DNA from: Datisca glomerata
Taxonomy: Eukaryota; Streptophyta; Magnoliopsida; Cucurbitales; Datiscaceae
Direction of reading: 5' to 3'
Assembly: GCA_003255025.1 (NCBI GenBank)
Contig: QANY01005609.1
Location: 171,152 to 235,151, forward strand
Length of the DNA: 64,000 nucleotides
Part shown: positions 10,800-22,959 of the stretch, piece by piece
How the letters are laid out: every line of letters begins with the position of its first letter
How positions within the stretch are numbered: the stretch's first letter is position 1
Notes under the pieces: generated by a model
The model's input: only the letters and a program-made list of their open reading frames with translations
Database searches by the model: none
What the model was told of the DNA's origin: nothing
Translations under genes and position numbers: made by a program

Positions 10800-12130
10800 A
10801 ACAAGAAGACAAAGAAGAAATGTCACCCACTAATATTGCCTGAGAATTTCAGGGACAATAAGTGTGACATTCAAGTATCTTGCAATTGCAACCATGTCGC
10901 AATCTCTCTTGTGTGTGAGAACAAAGGTATGAATTAAATATTTCATTAGCAATTGCAACCAAATCACAAGTCTAGCTACAGTTTAATGCTTTCAAAAACA
11001 CTCAATTTTAATAAGAGTTCTTGCATTAAAGATCTGAAATCAGTATGTAAATGAAAATTGTTTAAAAACAGCTTAAAATTGTAACTGGTAACTAGAAGCT
11101 CATACAATGTACTATATGACATAAGACATGAAAAATATGATTTTGCATAGATGATTAACAAAATTAAGATGTGTTAAATGCAATATTGAGCAACAAAACA
11201 TATATAAAGAACATGGAGAAAAGTGAGAAGAATTATCGCCTTGCGTCCAACTGCAAGTTATACTCACAAATCCATAAAATTCATTCGCTATTATTTACAT
11301 AAGCAAACTACTTAACATATTATTTTCAAAACAAGTAAGTTTTTTCGGTAGTAATTTGCATTTTCATAAACACATATGGTACATCAAATATGACAAGTAA
11401 AGCAACGAACAAATAGGCACGTAGCAAGATTTACAAGCCTTTACCAAAAAGGCACTCATGAGCTTCGATGTTCTGTAACGTTGGCAACATCTCTGTCATT
11501 TTATAAGCTGGTGGTTCTGAGCAATTAGAACACATAAGAGAGGGATCAAGAAAGATGCACAATATGTAAAACCATAATATTTGAACTTCGATTCCATTTA
11601 TGAAACTCAAACAAGCATAATTCAACACTCTAAATGCTTTGAAAGACAGAGTTCTAAAATATCTTACATATGAGTAATGTCTATCCTCTTTGGCTTTCTG
11701 AGACAAAATTTTCTGCTTTTATCTCTACCATGGTTGCATTAGAAACAGGTGATCCAGATTTATTCACCACCTTCCCACCTATGAATATTTTGCCTGCACC
11801 AACAGATGACCAATGTATTATAAAGAAGTCTTTAACGTAAAGCAATCCACAATTATCATTCAGCTCATTGGACCGGAAGTTCACAAATACTCATTCATCT
11901 ATAGTTCTATACAGGTTACCTTGTAATAACCATGACTGTATAAAGGTTTGGTTGTATTGCTGGAACATTTTGAGACATATCTCGTCCAACCTCCTTTTCC
12001 TGGTAACATAAAATTAAAAATAGATTTACATAGATTTAGATAAACAAAAATCAAGGCAAAACATACAAAGACAAAGCAAAGCCTAAAAATCAAAGCATAA
12101 CATACAAAAACAAAGTAAACAAGACACGGA
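10800..12130. other. Spacer, no gene established
   Basis: Short minus-strand frames exist, for example at 11681-11884 with GKIFIGGKVVNKSGSPVSNA behind a possible acceptor. No family match or consistent exon chain emerges. It may hold decayed exons connected to the remnant at 10.7 kb. Confidence 0.35.
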
Positions 12131-12137
12131 CAAAAAA

Positions 12138-13378
12138 TTAGAAGCGTACTCATCCTAGATCCAATTCCTCCTTCGAGTGAATGAAAAATCTAAAAACCTA
12201 CAAACTTAAATCACATCATAAAGATTATACAATCACAGAAGGCAATCTAAACTTTGACAGAGTAATTTAAACAAATACCTTGTAGGCAATCACAAATTTT
12301 TACCTCTTTTCGAAATACATCAAGCATGGAATCAATAAGCTCAGCACCTTGGGTGTAATGCCCTTTAGCCCAGTTGTTTCTGGCACCATGATGACCGAAA
12401 ATAAAATTATCAGGCCTAAAGATCTGAGCATAAGGACCAGATCTAAGCATAGTTGTCAAATTTTGTTCTGTTCCGATCAAAATGGCCAGAATGTGTTGAT
12501 TCTGGGACGGTAATGGAATGGAATAGGGGTGGTTAAATGCCGTCCAAAATTTCGGTCAATTAAGACTGGAACGGAACATTCAGGGCGAAATGGCAAATGG
12601 GACGAAACATACCCTTATTTGTAAACTATACTAAATTCAATTGGAAGCAACAATTTACAATAACAATGCAACAGCCTAGGTGGTTATGCATTTTTGAATC
12701 AAACATTCTCCTCCCAAGTTCGAAGCCCATCATATGCATTCTATATCTTTACTTCATTTTTGTTCAATAATAATTTAATTGAGCTAATTTTTCTTTTATA
12801 ATTGGTTAAATTTATTTCTATAATTATTTTTTAAAATAAGTAACTTGTTTAGATTAAATGTATGATTTCTTTATATTATGAATTTAAGTAAATGAGTGAT
12901 TACTTTTAGATTAAATGAATGATTTCTTTAGATTAATTAGGTTACTTGTATGTAGATTTATAATTTTTTGACGTGAAAGATTACGCTCATGCTTTTAAAT
13001 AAATTGAAATGTTTAGAATAAACTATGAGTGCTCAAAATAGATAAGTTTTTAATGAGAATTATGTGTATCTTATTTTTATAAGTCATGATTTACTTTTTG
13101 TTATATAATAAATTTTATAATATTATTTTTATATCTCTGAAACTTTTTTTCGAAATAAAATACCGGAACACCGAAATATCTGAAACGTTCTATTTTTTAA
13201 AAAATCAAAACGGCCACCGAAACGAAATTGACTACTATAGATCTAAGACTATCCATGGTACCATGTTCAAGATCCATGAGAACAGTGAAGAACAAACCTC
13301 CCACTACTTGTTTCATTGTAGTAGACATTAATCCTCTCAAGCAATAGATCAGAATCAATGGAAGGACATTGGTACTTT
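12138..13378 (-). pseudogene. Beta-tubulin pseudogene interrupted by a transposon
   Basis: Pieces of plant beta-tubulin appear in order on the minus strand. At 13378-13240 the translation reads DSDLLLERINVYYNETSSGR, then after a frameshift MDLEHGTMDSLRS. At 12447-12279 it resumes as [31 protein letters not shown] and CDCLQG. A GT donor directly follows CLQ-G, matching the known first-intron position of plant beta-tubulin genes. After an 88-bp intron, exon 2 gives HSLEGGIGSRMSTLLI (12189-12138) before homology ends. The N-terminus (MREI start) and most of the C-terminal two thirds are missing. The retained intron indicates a DNA-level copy rather than a retroposed cDNA. A Mutator-like element separates the first two pieces. 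Confidence 0.9.
12448..13238. mobile_element. Non-autonomous Mutator-like element (~790 bp)
   Basis: The element is bounded by a perfect 9-bp target-site duplication, agatctaag, at 12439-12447 and 13239-13247, both lying in the tubulin reading frame. Its ends form imperfect terminal inverted repeats: atagttgtcaaattt on the left and atagtagtcaattt on the right strand. There is no transposase. A 9-bp duplication is typical of Mutator-like elements, which is the main reason for the class call. A tRNA-like stretch (gcctaggtggttatgc at about 12674, agttcgaagccc at about 12717) lies inside. A second, truncated copy is at 24610-25260 in the opposite orientation. Confidence 0.8.
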
Positions 13379-13399
13379 CTCAGATCGAAGGCTCTGGCT

Positions 13400-14785
13400 C
13401 CGTCGCCATTGAGGCTAAGCCACAAATTGCTTCACCTAGACTTCACCACCACTACCATTAACGGTGAAACCCAGGCCTACTGGAGCCGATGAAGGCACAA
13501 CAGAAGTAAGAATTGCTGTTGCGAAAAGGAGATGAATAACTATAGCGGGGGGAGAGAGAGAGAGAGCACCGACAACGAAGCTTCTCAGATTTCTCTTAGA
13601 AGAGGAAGAAATTGGTTGTTCATGTTGGAGGAGAGATTGATCTTCGCATGCCCTAGGTTTGGTTGAAGGCAAAGAGAAAGGGAAAAGTGAAAAAGATGAA
13701 GAAATGAGAAATTAAACTTAATCTGATCGTATCCTAAGGTCAGAATTTTTTCCAGCATTTGAATAGGGATCCTTGAAGAACATGATGGGCTTTTATAGAA
13801 ATGGTTTTGAAGACATCTCCCCTAGAGTCTGCAATGCAGCGTCATTTTGTGTATCTTATGTTAAAGTGTCAAGTGGATTGCTAAAACATGCAAGGGAGGT
13901 TTACAAAAGATGAAATTGATATTGATTTATAACTTAATAATCTGGAATTAGAAAAATGAAAAGCAAAATACCAAATTGACCTCAAATATTGAGGCTCTAA
14001 ATTATATCTTTAAGTCAAATTGAGGATTTATGATTTGAACTTGAGAGTTCTTGAGTAGAGATGTTGTTAACATGTCTATTTTCCTTAATAGTTAAGAGTT
14101 AATTTGGTATCACATATCCGCTGTATATGTCTATTATTTGCTAGTTATAAGGTTTCAGTATTCCCTCAGACTATTTTTATCCTACTTGGTTCGATCGTTA
14201 ATGTTCTTATCAATGAGAGTGTGTTAGATTATTGACCTACAGTACATGTATTCTCCTTCTTTGCTAGTTATTAGGCTTCAATATCTCTCTCCTTTAACAC
14301 ATGTATTTTAGGTAGAATTGCAGGAATACCCGATTTTAAGGCAGAGTTAAAAAAATTACCATGCGGTTAAAATTGGAAAAAATGGCCGAATAGACTGATC
14401 TAATAAAATTAATAACTCACATAGAACCAACACTGTTTTATATAAAAATTCCAAAAATTCAGAGCCTTTTTAAAAAAAAATCTAACGACCATTTACTTAA
14501 CCCTACTTTAGATTATATTTTTCAGTCAGTTCAGTAATGGGTAAGCTTAAAAGATGGATAGCTTAGGCTTTACCATTGTTAGACCTCTTTTAGTATGCAC
14601 ACAATATCTTTAATAGACAATGGGAATAGTGGCATGTAGGTTTACCAGTCAGACAAAATTGAAATCTTCAACTTTCATTGACTACCCATTTTCTTATTCT
14701 CTTGTTTTGATATAACTAATAAAATTCTTGGGATTGGAGCACACATTTTTTTCTTGAAAAAATAGTAGAAAAATATAGGTTTCAG
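13400..14785. other. Spacer, no gene recognised
   Basis: The minus strand at 13410-13680 looks like an untranslated leader or a fortuitous ORF (pyrimidine-rich, with a gagagagagag run near 13555). It shows no homology I recognise. The remainder is AT-rich with no motif. Confidence 0.4.
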
Positions 14786-14947
14786 GTGAAGTTACAAAAA
14801 TGATCGAAATTTTTTTTATTTATAAAAATGGCAGAAATATGACTGTGGTAAATTTATTTACCAAAATTACACAATAATAAATAAATTATTTATCATATTT
14901 TGGTCATTTTTATAAATAAAAATGTTCTGGACTTTTTTGCAACTTGA
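14786..14947. mobile_element. Small foldback/MITE-like inverted repeat
   Basis: The left arm (aagttacaaaaatgatcg... tttataaaaatgg, about 14788-14841) pairs with the right arm (about 14892-14945, for example tcatttttataaataaaaat), leaving roughly 50 bp between. About 80% of the arm positions agree by eye. No target-site duplication could be fixed. A related phrase (gtgatttttgtaaataaatt) occurs at about 36402-36425. Confidence 0.6.
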
Positions 14948-14959
14948 ACTAAGAAATAT

Positions 14960-16430
14960 GTCATTTTTGTAGTTCTCCCTTTTTTTCTTAATCTAAGTTG
15001 TTCAATTTTCTGAAGGATAGTGGTCTGCCTTTGCCCCCATCATTTACGATATGTAGGATATTGTGTTAGTTAAAATCTGTTAACGAGACATCCTTAAAAT
15101 AATAGAACCTTTCGCTTTGTCTCCCATGAACAATTATAAAGTACAACATCCCAAGAGAAAAAGAGATCTTAACATAAAACACTTATTCAAGTATCATTTG
15201 GGACTAAAGTTGAGTTGTACATGTTCAATATTCTCTGTTCTTATAAGTGTATCATGAAAAAAAATGAACCAAGAGAAAAAGATCTCTTTCTCAGTCTTGC
15301 AGTGTGCTATTGTTACACAATAACAAAGTATTGTATATGTATTTGGAGTTTTACGTAACGCAAACTAGTTCTCTCTCTGTGCAGGTGAGTCTACAATGTA
15401 CAGAAGTTACACTAACTTGTTGAAGTAATAAACCAACACCGTACTATTCTAGGAGTCATTCAATTGTCACAGTTATACTTACACAATACCAAAATATTAA
15501 AAAAAAGAAATGTATTGGTTAAATCTCTAGTTAATTATATATATTAAGTGCTGATAATTCTCTTGCAGTTCATGAAGAAATGTCAATTCTAAAATTTTAT
15601 TGAAGGATAAAAATATTGTAAGGCTCAGGTATGAGAACAAATATGTGTAAATTGCATAAATAATAATTTTTTATTTTTCAAAAAGAAGCAATTAATAATT
15701 TTTTATAATTGAACTAGATCAGTTTCTTCACTTAAATTAAGGTGGAAATAATTAACTACGCTTTTAGTATACTTATTATCATTTAGCAAAGGTAAATAAA
15801 GCCAGATAATTTAAAACTAGAGAAAAGATCTACTTTGCTTTACTTAACACTTCAGTACCGTACACTAAAATATATCTACTAAATTTACATTAGAAAATTT
15901 AGACAAAAAAAGTAACAGATTTATCATACAAGGTACTAGAAACTTAATGAACAAACAAACTGTGTTTTTCGCAACTTACAAATCTTCTTCCTGCATTGGA
16001 CCCTCTTAGTAACAACGATCAATGACTCCAAATCTTCCATATTTGGATATTCGAATAAAACATTTTTAATGTTTTAGCAAGAAGAGTCCTAACGTTTATT
16101 CTTAACTTCTTATTTAAAGCTAGCTAACAGACGTTTTCGATTGTACGGGCGGTGGTATAATACGGAAAAGAAATCGCTTGGGAGAAACTAAGTACAAAAC
16201 ACTATATAGTTAAGGGGTAAAGTGAAATTTACCTCATAAGAAACTATAATATCCATTCATGTTAGCATGCTCGGTATGGATACAAAAGTCATGTCTAGAC
16301 TCTCGTCCTAATAGTTACAAAAAACTTAACAAAAGACAACTGCTTCAATAAGGTATATAAAAAAAAGGAGCGAGAAGGATAGAGCTAAGAATGAGTAGTA
16401 AAGGAAAGTTACATAATTTAAGAATTGTAA
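14960..16430. other. Spacer downstream of the RGF-like gene
   Basis: AT-rich sequence without a recognisable gene. The last few hundred bases probably include the 3' UTR of the minus-strand RGF-like gene that ends at 16442. Confidence 0.4.
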
Positions 16431-16441
16431 AGAGAAGAAAG

Positions 16442-17232
16442 TCAGTTGTGAGAGGGAGGCCGAGGTTTCGGCCGATCGTAATCTGAGTGAAAAACCGGAC
16501 GATCAGTATGCTTCTTCTGGGGCAAAGGCCAGGAAACTGAAACAAGCTGAGGCTTGTTTAATAATGTGGTGTACTTCAATTCTTTTAGATGAAGAGGAAG
16601 ACCTTTTGTGTCATTTTGTATTTGATGACCTTCATCCTTTTGGCTGGCTATATGTCTTTCCCTTTCAACTGATCCCTTCTCTCTCTGCATCACATCAAAT
16701 ATTTAATTATCGAATATTTAACTCTTTCTAAAGTGCGAGAAAGTGTGACAATGTTTCAAATAACTAAATTTTGTATTCTAAAATTAATAATAAGTATTTT
16801 TGCTTTGAATTTTTTTTATAAAAGAAATATGTTCTAATAGCTATAGTAATGATACGTCCTACAAGAAAAACAAAATACAAATTAAGCTAAAAGAACATGA
16901 CTACTTTATATATATATATATAACATGAATCATGTTGCTTCTATTCTCAGTACTTCTCCAATCTAATGAAAGAAAAACGTGATAGAACTACAAAAACATT
17001 ATATCCTTACTTCTTTGTTGTTTCCATAAAATAATTAGAATACACTAATAATTAATGATAAAGAGCTAGCTTGAGAATTATGAAATAAATTTTGAGGCAA
17101 AGATTCACTAACCTCACTAGAAAATATGGAATGTGAGCTCGGAAATTCATTGGTCACTCCTAAATTACGAGCGTGGTACTGTTGTACGGAAAGATGGAAG
17201 AAGAAGATGAAAAGAGAAACTATAATAGACAT
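16442..17232 (-). CDS. RGF/GOLVEN (CLEL) peptide hormone precursor
   Basis: Two exons join in frame. Exon 1 (17232-17113) encodes 40 residues starting MSIIVSLFIFFFHLSVQQYH, a hydrophobic signal peptide probably cleaved near HA-RN. The donor is GAG/GTTAGT. A 428-bp intron ends in GATGCAG, and exon 2 (16684-16442) adds 80 residues, giving a 120-residue precursor. The middle is hydrophilic and basic, as is usual for this family. The C-terminus is exactly DYDRPKPRPPSHN, matching the DY...P...PP.HN signature of mature root meristem growth factor/GOLVEN peptides. The Asp-Tyr pair is the tyrosine-sulfation site recognised by TPST, and the prolines may be hydroxylated. Family members are secreted, processed by subtilases and sensed by RGI/RGFR receptor kinases in root meristem maintenance and gravitropism. 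The family is clear; the orthologue is not assigned. Confidence 0.85.
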
Positions 17233-17239
17233 TAATATA

Positions 17240-17830
17240 GAAACACCCTGTGCTTAATTATTCCAGCTTCTACTTTTCCTTTGTGAGATATAATCCTACT
17301 AGTACTTCTTTGAGTTAGTCAGTTAGGAACCCCAAAAGTAAACCCTTTACTCCAACAAAGAAAGAGGGAAATTTTTTTAAAAGTTAAGTGAAATGGAAAG
17401 GTGTGGAATGTGAATATATGTTGGAGGTGAACAGAAAGATTAAAATAATTAAGCATAGACATTATTAAAGAATTATTGTTGGTTTGTTAGAGAAATTTAA
17501 GCAATCAGACAAAAAGGTAATAAACTATAGTGATAACAAGCATGCATGCTTCCTTTGGTTGCGGAAAAGAATTCAAACTTTTGTTTTGTTTCCCATGACT
17601 TCTCATTTAGTAATTTGTGCAAAAAAATTAAAAATTAATTAAGTATTTTCTTCAGCTAGGTAGTTACTTGATTTGTAGATGTGCATTCGTTACTTGATTT
17701 TTCACGACACATTTTTACACGACAGGTAAATACCCACCATAAATTGTCTTTCACGATTGAACCATCGGTTCTCATTGTTAAATTCTCAAACTAATATAAA
17801 ATAGTAATTAAAGCAAATCACTAATTAATG
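17240..17830. promoter_or_regulatory. Upstream region of the RGF-like gene
   Basis: This interval lies 5' of the minus-strand peptide gene. A weak TATA-like word (gattatatct, minus strand near 17290) lies about 60 bp before the start codon. No further element could be identified with confidence, and no other gene is seen. Confidence 0.3.
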
Positions 17831-17835
17831 ACGCA

Positions 17836-18595
17836 AATTTATGCAATGTGTATAAGAGCTAAGATGGTGTAATTGTATATCACGTGAGTGCAGTTTTAGG
17901 TGATCTAGTCTCTATAATTAACAAGTATAGCCTGAGAATGAAGAGAATATGATTTGAAGGGTGAAGTACAACCACTGTGAGTCAACCTATAAAAAGTGAC
18001 AAAACACTCTTAAAAGGAGAAATTCATAGAGAATTCTCCAAGTCTAAAAGTGAAGTAACGTCAAAAGTGAAACCAAAAAGTCAAAAGTCCTTAACAATGA
18101 GGGAGAATGCTTCAAATTATAGAGAGCTTCTAGGTGAGCTCCACTTCAACTACTTCCTTGAATAATCGACCCAACGTAGTCCCACCTCAACAAACTTTGC
18201 TATGGTACCACCGTCCAGCACTGCTCATTATAGCCATAGTCACACAGACCATAGTATCTACTGGAAGATTCTCATGTACACTACTTTTCACGTGTTTCCA
18301 TTTGTCATATGTAGTGACTGCAAATCTCTAGAGGAAAAATATCAAACGTACCACATCGATGAGATAGACAACATTCATATGAGATCCCTCTCCCCGCTCA
18401 CCAAATGGTCACCTAACAGCTAGATTCCTACCTAACAGGGAAGATATCACATCCACGACCATCAAAGAGGCCATATTGACGAATTCATGTCCTTTCTAGT
18501 AATGCCTAAATGTGCCCCAATCCTATCAGAGCATGATCCCTAAAATGTTCCCGGATAAGGGACCGATTTAAATCTTTATAGCTTGACTTAGTAGT
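17836..18595 (-). repeat. Dispersed repeat family A, inverted copy
   Basis: It matches the reverse complement of 23600-24296: shared words include gatctagtctctata, gaattctccaagtctaaaagt, gtcaaaagtccttaa and atccacgacc. A TATA-like ctataattaac near its outer end precedes the conserved region by a promoter-like distance. Translated strings such as SIYWKILMY versus SIYTKILTY show the relation but no intact protein. Its identity (LTR or foldback arm) is unresolved. Confidence 0.75.
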
Positions 18596-18599
18596 TATG

Positions 18600-20160
18600 A
18601 AAGCATGAGCAATTACATCAAAGACTACAATACAATATACGTTTCATGTCGGCTGTTGAAGTGGCTCAAGCAAGCATGTTAAAAACTCAAAATAACTTTG
18701 ACATTAGTTCATGGGACACCATATTCCAATCATGAGGTTGGTTGAGGGTCAACCATATGCATTAGCCCTTTTGGCAAGTTCAATACATAACAATTGAACT
18801 TGTACGTCTTCTATGTGCATGTCGTGACCTTACTTGATGAATCCCCTAAATCGTGAGATGTACAGCTGTGATGGTTGGTGTTACTTCTCAAAATTTCTTG
18901 TTTGCTTCTTTATGTTGAAATATTTGTAATATGTTGTAATCATGAGACTTTTTGAACCAAGTAGGATCATAGCACAACCGTTTTCCGTAGAGATACAATG
19001 TGACTACGTGGCGTAGGGTTTTCTTCAAAATTTATATAATTTCACCAGGCGTGAGAAAAATCAAGTGAATTGGTCCATGGAAGAATGATATTAACGATGG
19101 CATGCCATGATGGTATGCGATTGGGGTATAGCTTCTATGAGTCATCATTTTATAGTTTTGAAATTGGCAACACATGTGCTATAGTCGTCCGAAGAGCCAT
19201 CATCGCAAGAAGCTATTGCCTGCTAGTGTGAAGCAATAGAGCACGGCATGGGCACCATCATAACGGGACCAGCATAGGCACCTACGCTAAGTATCTGCTT
19301 GATTTGTGAGTGTTTCTCCACTGAATTAGTCATGTTGACTCAGTCTCGTTATTGTAACCCTTAGTTGCATGTGGTGATGATAATGTCTCATGTACCACTT
19401 GTTTCAATAAACCCCTAATAAGAATTTGAAGGAGTAGTTGGGCATGGTGGGCCTTATCAAGAAAGAGCATGATTGTGTTGGCCTTCACTAAAATAGCTCA
19501 CTGGAGAATTTTTATACGCAAGGAGCGTTCAACCTTATACTTGATGTTAGCACAAGAGAATATACTTGGTAATAAAATGTATCAGATACATGCTCGCAAT
19601 GTTTTCTCAAATAACCATGTACCGTGACAATAAATAGAGCCAAGTAGACATGTGTTGTGACCCTCAAGCTTTTATATGACAGGTAAGAACCAATTGACAT
19701 GTTCATATTCACAACTCATAGAGGTAACTTATCAGAGTCACGAGTGAACATATCATCAATCTTTTAATGTTAATGATCCAGAGGAACTAGCCACAGGAAA
19801 ACATCTGGTCATGGGAAACTCTTCGAGGAAGTTCCGGATGGTGAATGGGCATATTAGAAGCGTGAGACATGATATTCAACAGAAACATCAACTTTCAGAG
19901 AGATTTTATCATAGTTGATCAATAGAACGAGATTTAAAACTCAAGAAATAAGAGATGCATTTATTAGAGATTGTACCTTACCTAATTATACATGGTGATA
20001 TTGGAGGGACAACACATAATGAACAATAGGTCAAGGGTACTTACAATTTTATAATAAATATGACCATAGATTTAGTTAATAAAATTTATTAATTATTTAA
20101 CCATGTGTATTTTTATCATTATGGTCTCTAAGCAAGCATATGAAGGTATCCTCATGACCA
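18600..20160. other. Unresolved, probably decayed transposon interior
   Basis: This sequence lies between the inverted family-A copy and the solo LTR. GC content is somewhat higher than in neighbouring spacer, but stops occur in all frames and no domain motif was found. Confidence 0.4.
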
Positions 20161-20519
20161 GTAATTATGTAATATCCCGACCCTTCGTAAATAGATAGTT
20201 TTGTAAAATTGATTTAAAAGATAAAGTGATTTTAAAATTTGATTTTAAAAAGTGATTATTTGTAATGTTGATAAAATAATTTTACTTATATGTGGTTTAG
20301 TTTAAAATTCAATTTTTCAATTTTTAATAGAGTTTTATTTTATATTATAAAATTTTAGCTCACTCACACCATATGCTTATGTATACCCTAGTTTTACCCT
20401 AACCCTATTTTATCCTTGATTAGGCAATCTCAACTCTCAATTGAAAATCACTCACACTACATGCATATAAACCCTAAACCAACCTTTAACCTAATATTAT
20501 ATTTATTCCAAAATTACTT

Positions 20520-21150
20520 CTCTCCCAGCTCTCTCCTCCCCCGCGCAGCCACTTGCAAGCCAGCAACTCTCCTCCTTCGTTGGTCTCTCTAATTGAGTAT
20601 GGGTAATCTTTTCTTTCTTTCTTTAATCTCTTTCTCTCTCTATTTTTGTCTCTCTCTCTCTCGTCCTTGCTTCGTCTCCCTCCCCCTCTATTTTTGTCTC
20701 TGCTCTTTCAGTCTCTCTCTCTTTCATCTTCATCTATGTTTCTTCCCCCTCTATTTCGTTTAACATCTCTGTCTCTGTCTCTCTCTGCTTCTCTCCTTAT
20801 CCCTCTCTCTCTCCCCCTTTCAAATTCCGTCTTTGTTTTTCTTCCCCTCTCTGTTTCTTTCTCTTTCTCGTTCTCTCTCTCTCTCCCTTTGCTTTTGCCA
20901 TCATCGACGGTTTATCACCGAGGCCCCTATCCCCTTCCTTCTGTTTCCCTTTCTCTCGCCCTTTGTTTCTCTCTCTATCTCTGTCTCTCTCTGCTTCTCT
21001 CTACATCCCTCTATCTCTTCCCCTCTCAGTTTCCCTCACTGTTTTTCCTCCCCTCTTTGTTTCTCTCTCCTTCTCGTTTTCTCTCTCTCTTCCCCTCCAT
21101 ATTTTCTCGTGCTTTCGACTCTGTTCTCTCTCTCTTCCCCTCCCTATCCT
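20520..21150 (+). repeat. Pyrimidine (CT-rich) tract inside the solo LTR
   Basis: Roughly 600 bp is dominated by tctctctct and ccctct words on the plus strand. It generates three overlapping Ser/Leu/Pro/Phe-rich open frames that are composition artefacts. Confidence 0.9.
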
Positions 21151-22079
21151 GAACTAGTTCAAAATCAAACCAAACCGGTTCAGTTTACTCATATCGGTGT
21201 GAACCGTTCCATCAGATAAAATCGAAGCCGACTGGTTCTGAACCATTTGACCCGAAGCTTTATCTTTTGACTATGGACCCGATATATTGTTTTCCGACCT
21301 CGTTCTGACTGTGCTGCACTTTTTTAATTAAATCTATATTTTCTATTTTATGATATTAAAAATGTGTTTATATTGTTTTATTTCAAAACAATTTAGTGAT
21401 TATATTTTTTTTGAATTTCAGGTCATTAATTGTTTAATTCATTCTTCCACTTCAGGTAAGTGGGCTTATATAATGGTGTGACTCCCGTTGTGATAAATAT
21501 ATTTGTTTAGTAAGTGAAATTACATTGTAATGTGACCCACATGTGATAAACGTAATATGTGTTATTCTCATCAGCTTTAATTGTCTATAAGCATGTTATG
21601 TTCTTATATATGTTTGTGTAAATTGACTTATATAACGATGTGATTTTGATATTATAATCGTACCATGTATTTATTATCCGTTTAAGCATTTTTCAATAAT
21701 TATTATATTTGGTTAACACTTTGGTAATCGATTACTGTTCAGTTATTAATGTGATTATCATGAGATAAATATCTGAGTATGACTGATTTTGCGTAGTATG
21801 TTATCATGTTTAAATCTGTTATATATATCAGTATGCATTATATGATTAATTGTTGTCATACGTTGGATTCTGCAATTTATGAGGTTAGTTCATTCAAGTG
21901 GTAATTAAGCAAAATATGAACTTAAGGATGACCTTTAGTTAACAAGAAATCAGGATTGTTCACGTTATGTTCAGTTAAACGAATGGGGTGTCGTCATTTG
22001 TTCACGCTTTCATCACACATAGGGTGTCATCTATTCATATTTTGGTCATTCATTGGGTGTCATCTGTAAATATTTTTCG

Positions 22080-22200
22080 TCACTCATGAGGTGCCATCTG
22101 TACACATTTTTTTCGTCACCTATGAGTGACATCTGTCTGTCGCCCAATGAGTGTCATCTGTTTTGTCGCCTGATATGTGCCATCTGTGTCGTGGCCCAAT
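22080..22200 (+). repeat. Short tandem repeat in the solo LTR
   Basis: Within the wider interval 21990-22200, several imperfect copies of the phrase cgtcacctatgagtgacatctgt occur at about 30-38 bp spacing. Confidence 0.6.
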
Positions 22201-22959
22201 TCGTCATGATATGTTTCACTTAACGTGTGATCAATTCTGATTAGGTTGTTAACTAGATGATATGACAAGCCAAGATATGATTAAGATTGTTAAATGATAC
22301 TGTTTGAGACACGTGTTATCTGCGTGCTATGTTAAGCCATGTCATGATCAAGTACGTTACGTTATTTCATTTATGTTATATGTCAAGTTTAGTTATGTTA
22401 TGTTATGATTGCATTTATGACATGTGGATGCATGTTATTATGTGAGTTTGCTTACTGAGTATTATAAAATACTCATTCCCCTACAGTTATTTATGATGCA
22501 GGTGGTGATGGCGAGCAGCATGAGTGGGAGACTGCCATAACCGATTAGATCAGATGAATTTATGTTTTTAGTTTATGATTTGGTTTAAAATTTAGGAAAA
22601 GGTTTTTTGTTAAACTTGGTTATTCAAGTAGTTTATTTTACGATATGATGAGTGAAAGTTTCATGGATTATAGATTTCAAGTTTTGACGTTATTTCATAA
22701 TTTAATTCAATTTTTTAAGGTTTTATTAATTATGCATTTAAGACATTTTATCGTTTCCCCTATTTTATGATTAAGATTCTGATCATGGATAAGTTTAATG
22801 CTTTCGCTATTTAAGGTCAGGGTTTTTCCCATCTTGGGTAAATTACGAATTTTCAATTTGGGAATTTTCTCAAAATTAGGGTTTGTTTCGAATTGGAGAT
22901 TTCAAAATTGTGAAATTACATGTATATTTAACCTTCAGAAATTGGGGCGTTACAAATTA

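Larger units (their letters stand above)
20168..22954 (+). mobile_element. Solo LTR of a Ty3/gypsy-type retrotransposon (2,787 bp)
   Basis: It begins TGTAATATCCCGACCC and ends TTGGGGCGTTACA, an imperfect inverted pair with the TG...CA ends common in plant gypsy LTRs. A perfect 5-bp target-site duplication AATTA flanks it (20163-20167 and 22955-22959). There is no Gag-Pol sequence, primer-binding site or second LTR inside, so it is best read as a solo LTR left by LTR-LTR recombination. Long LTRs with TGTAACnCCC starts are typical of Tekay/Del-like chromoviruses; that lineage call is only an inference. It contains a long pyrimidine tract at 20520-21150. Confidence 0.85.

Noticed and set aside
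11681..11884. Minus-strand ORF with GKIFIGGKVVNKSG as a gene
   Set aside because: It looks vaguely like an RNA-binding or Ig-like motif, but no flanking exon or family pattern supports it.
13436..13672. 78-residue minus-strand ORF as N-terminus of the tubulin gene
   Set aside because: It shares nothing with the tubulin N-terminus and is in no sensible splice relation to the tubulin fragments.
20646..21219. Overlapping Ser/Leu/Phe-rich ORFs
   Set aside because: They are composition artefacts of the CT-rich tract within the solo LTR.
20168..22954. Complete LTR retrotransposon
   Set aside because: There is no internal domain, primer-binding site or second LTR; the 5-bp duplication flanks a single LTR.
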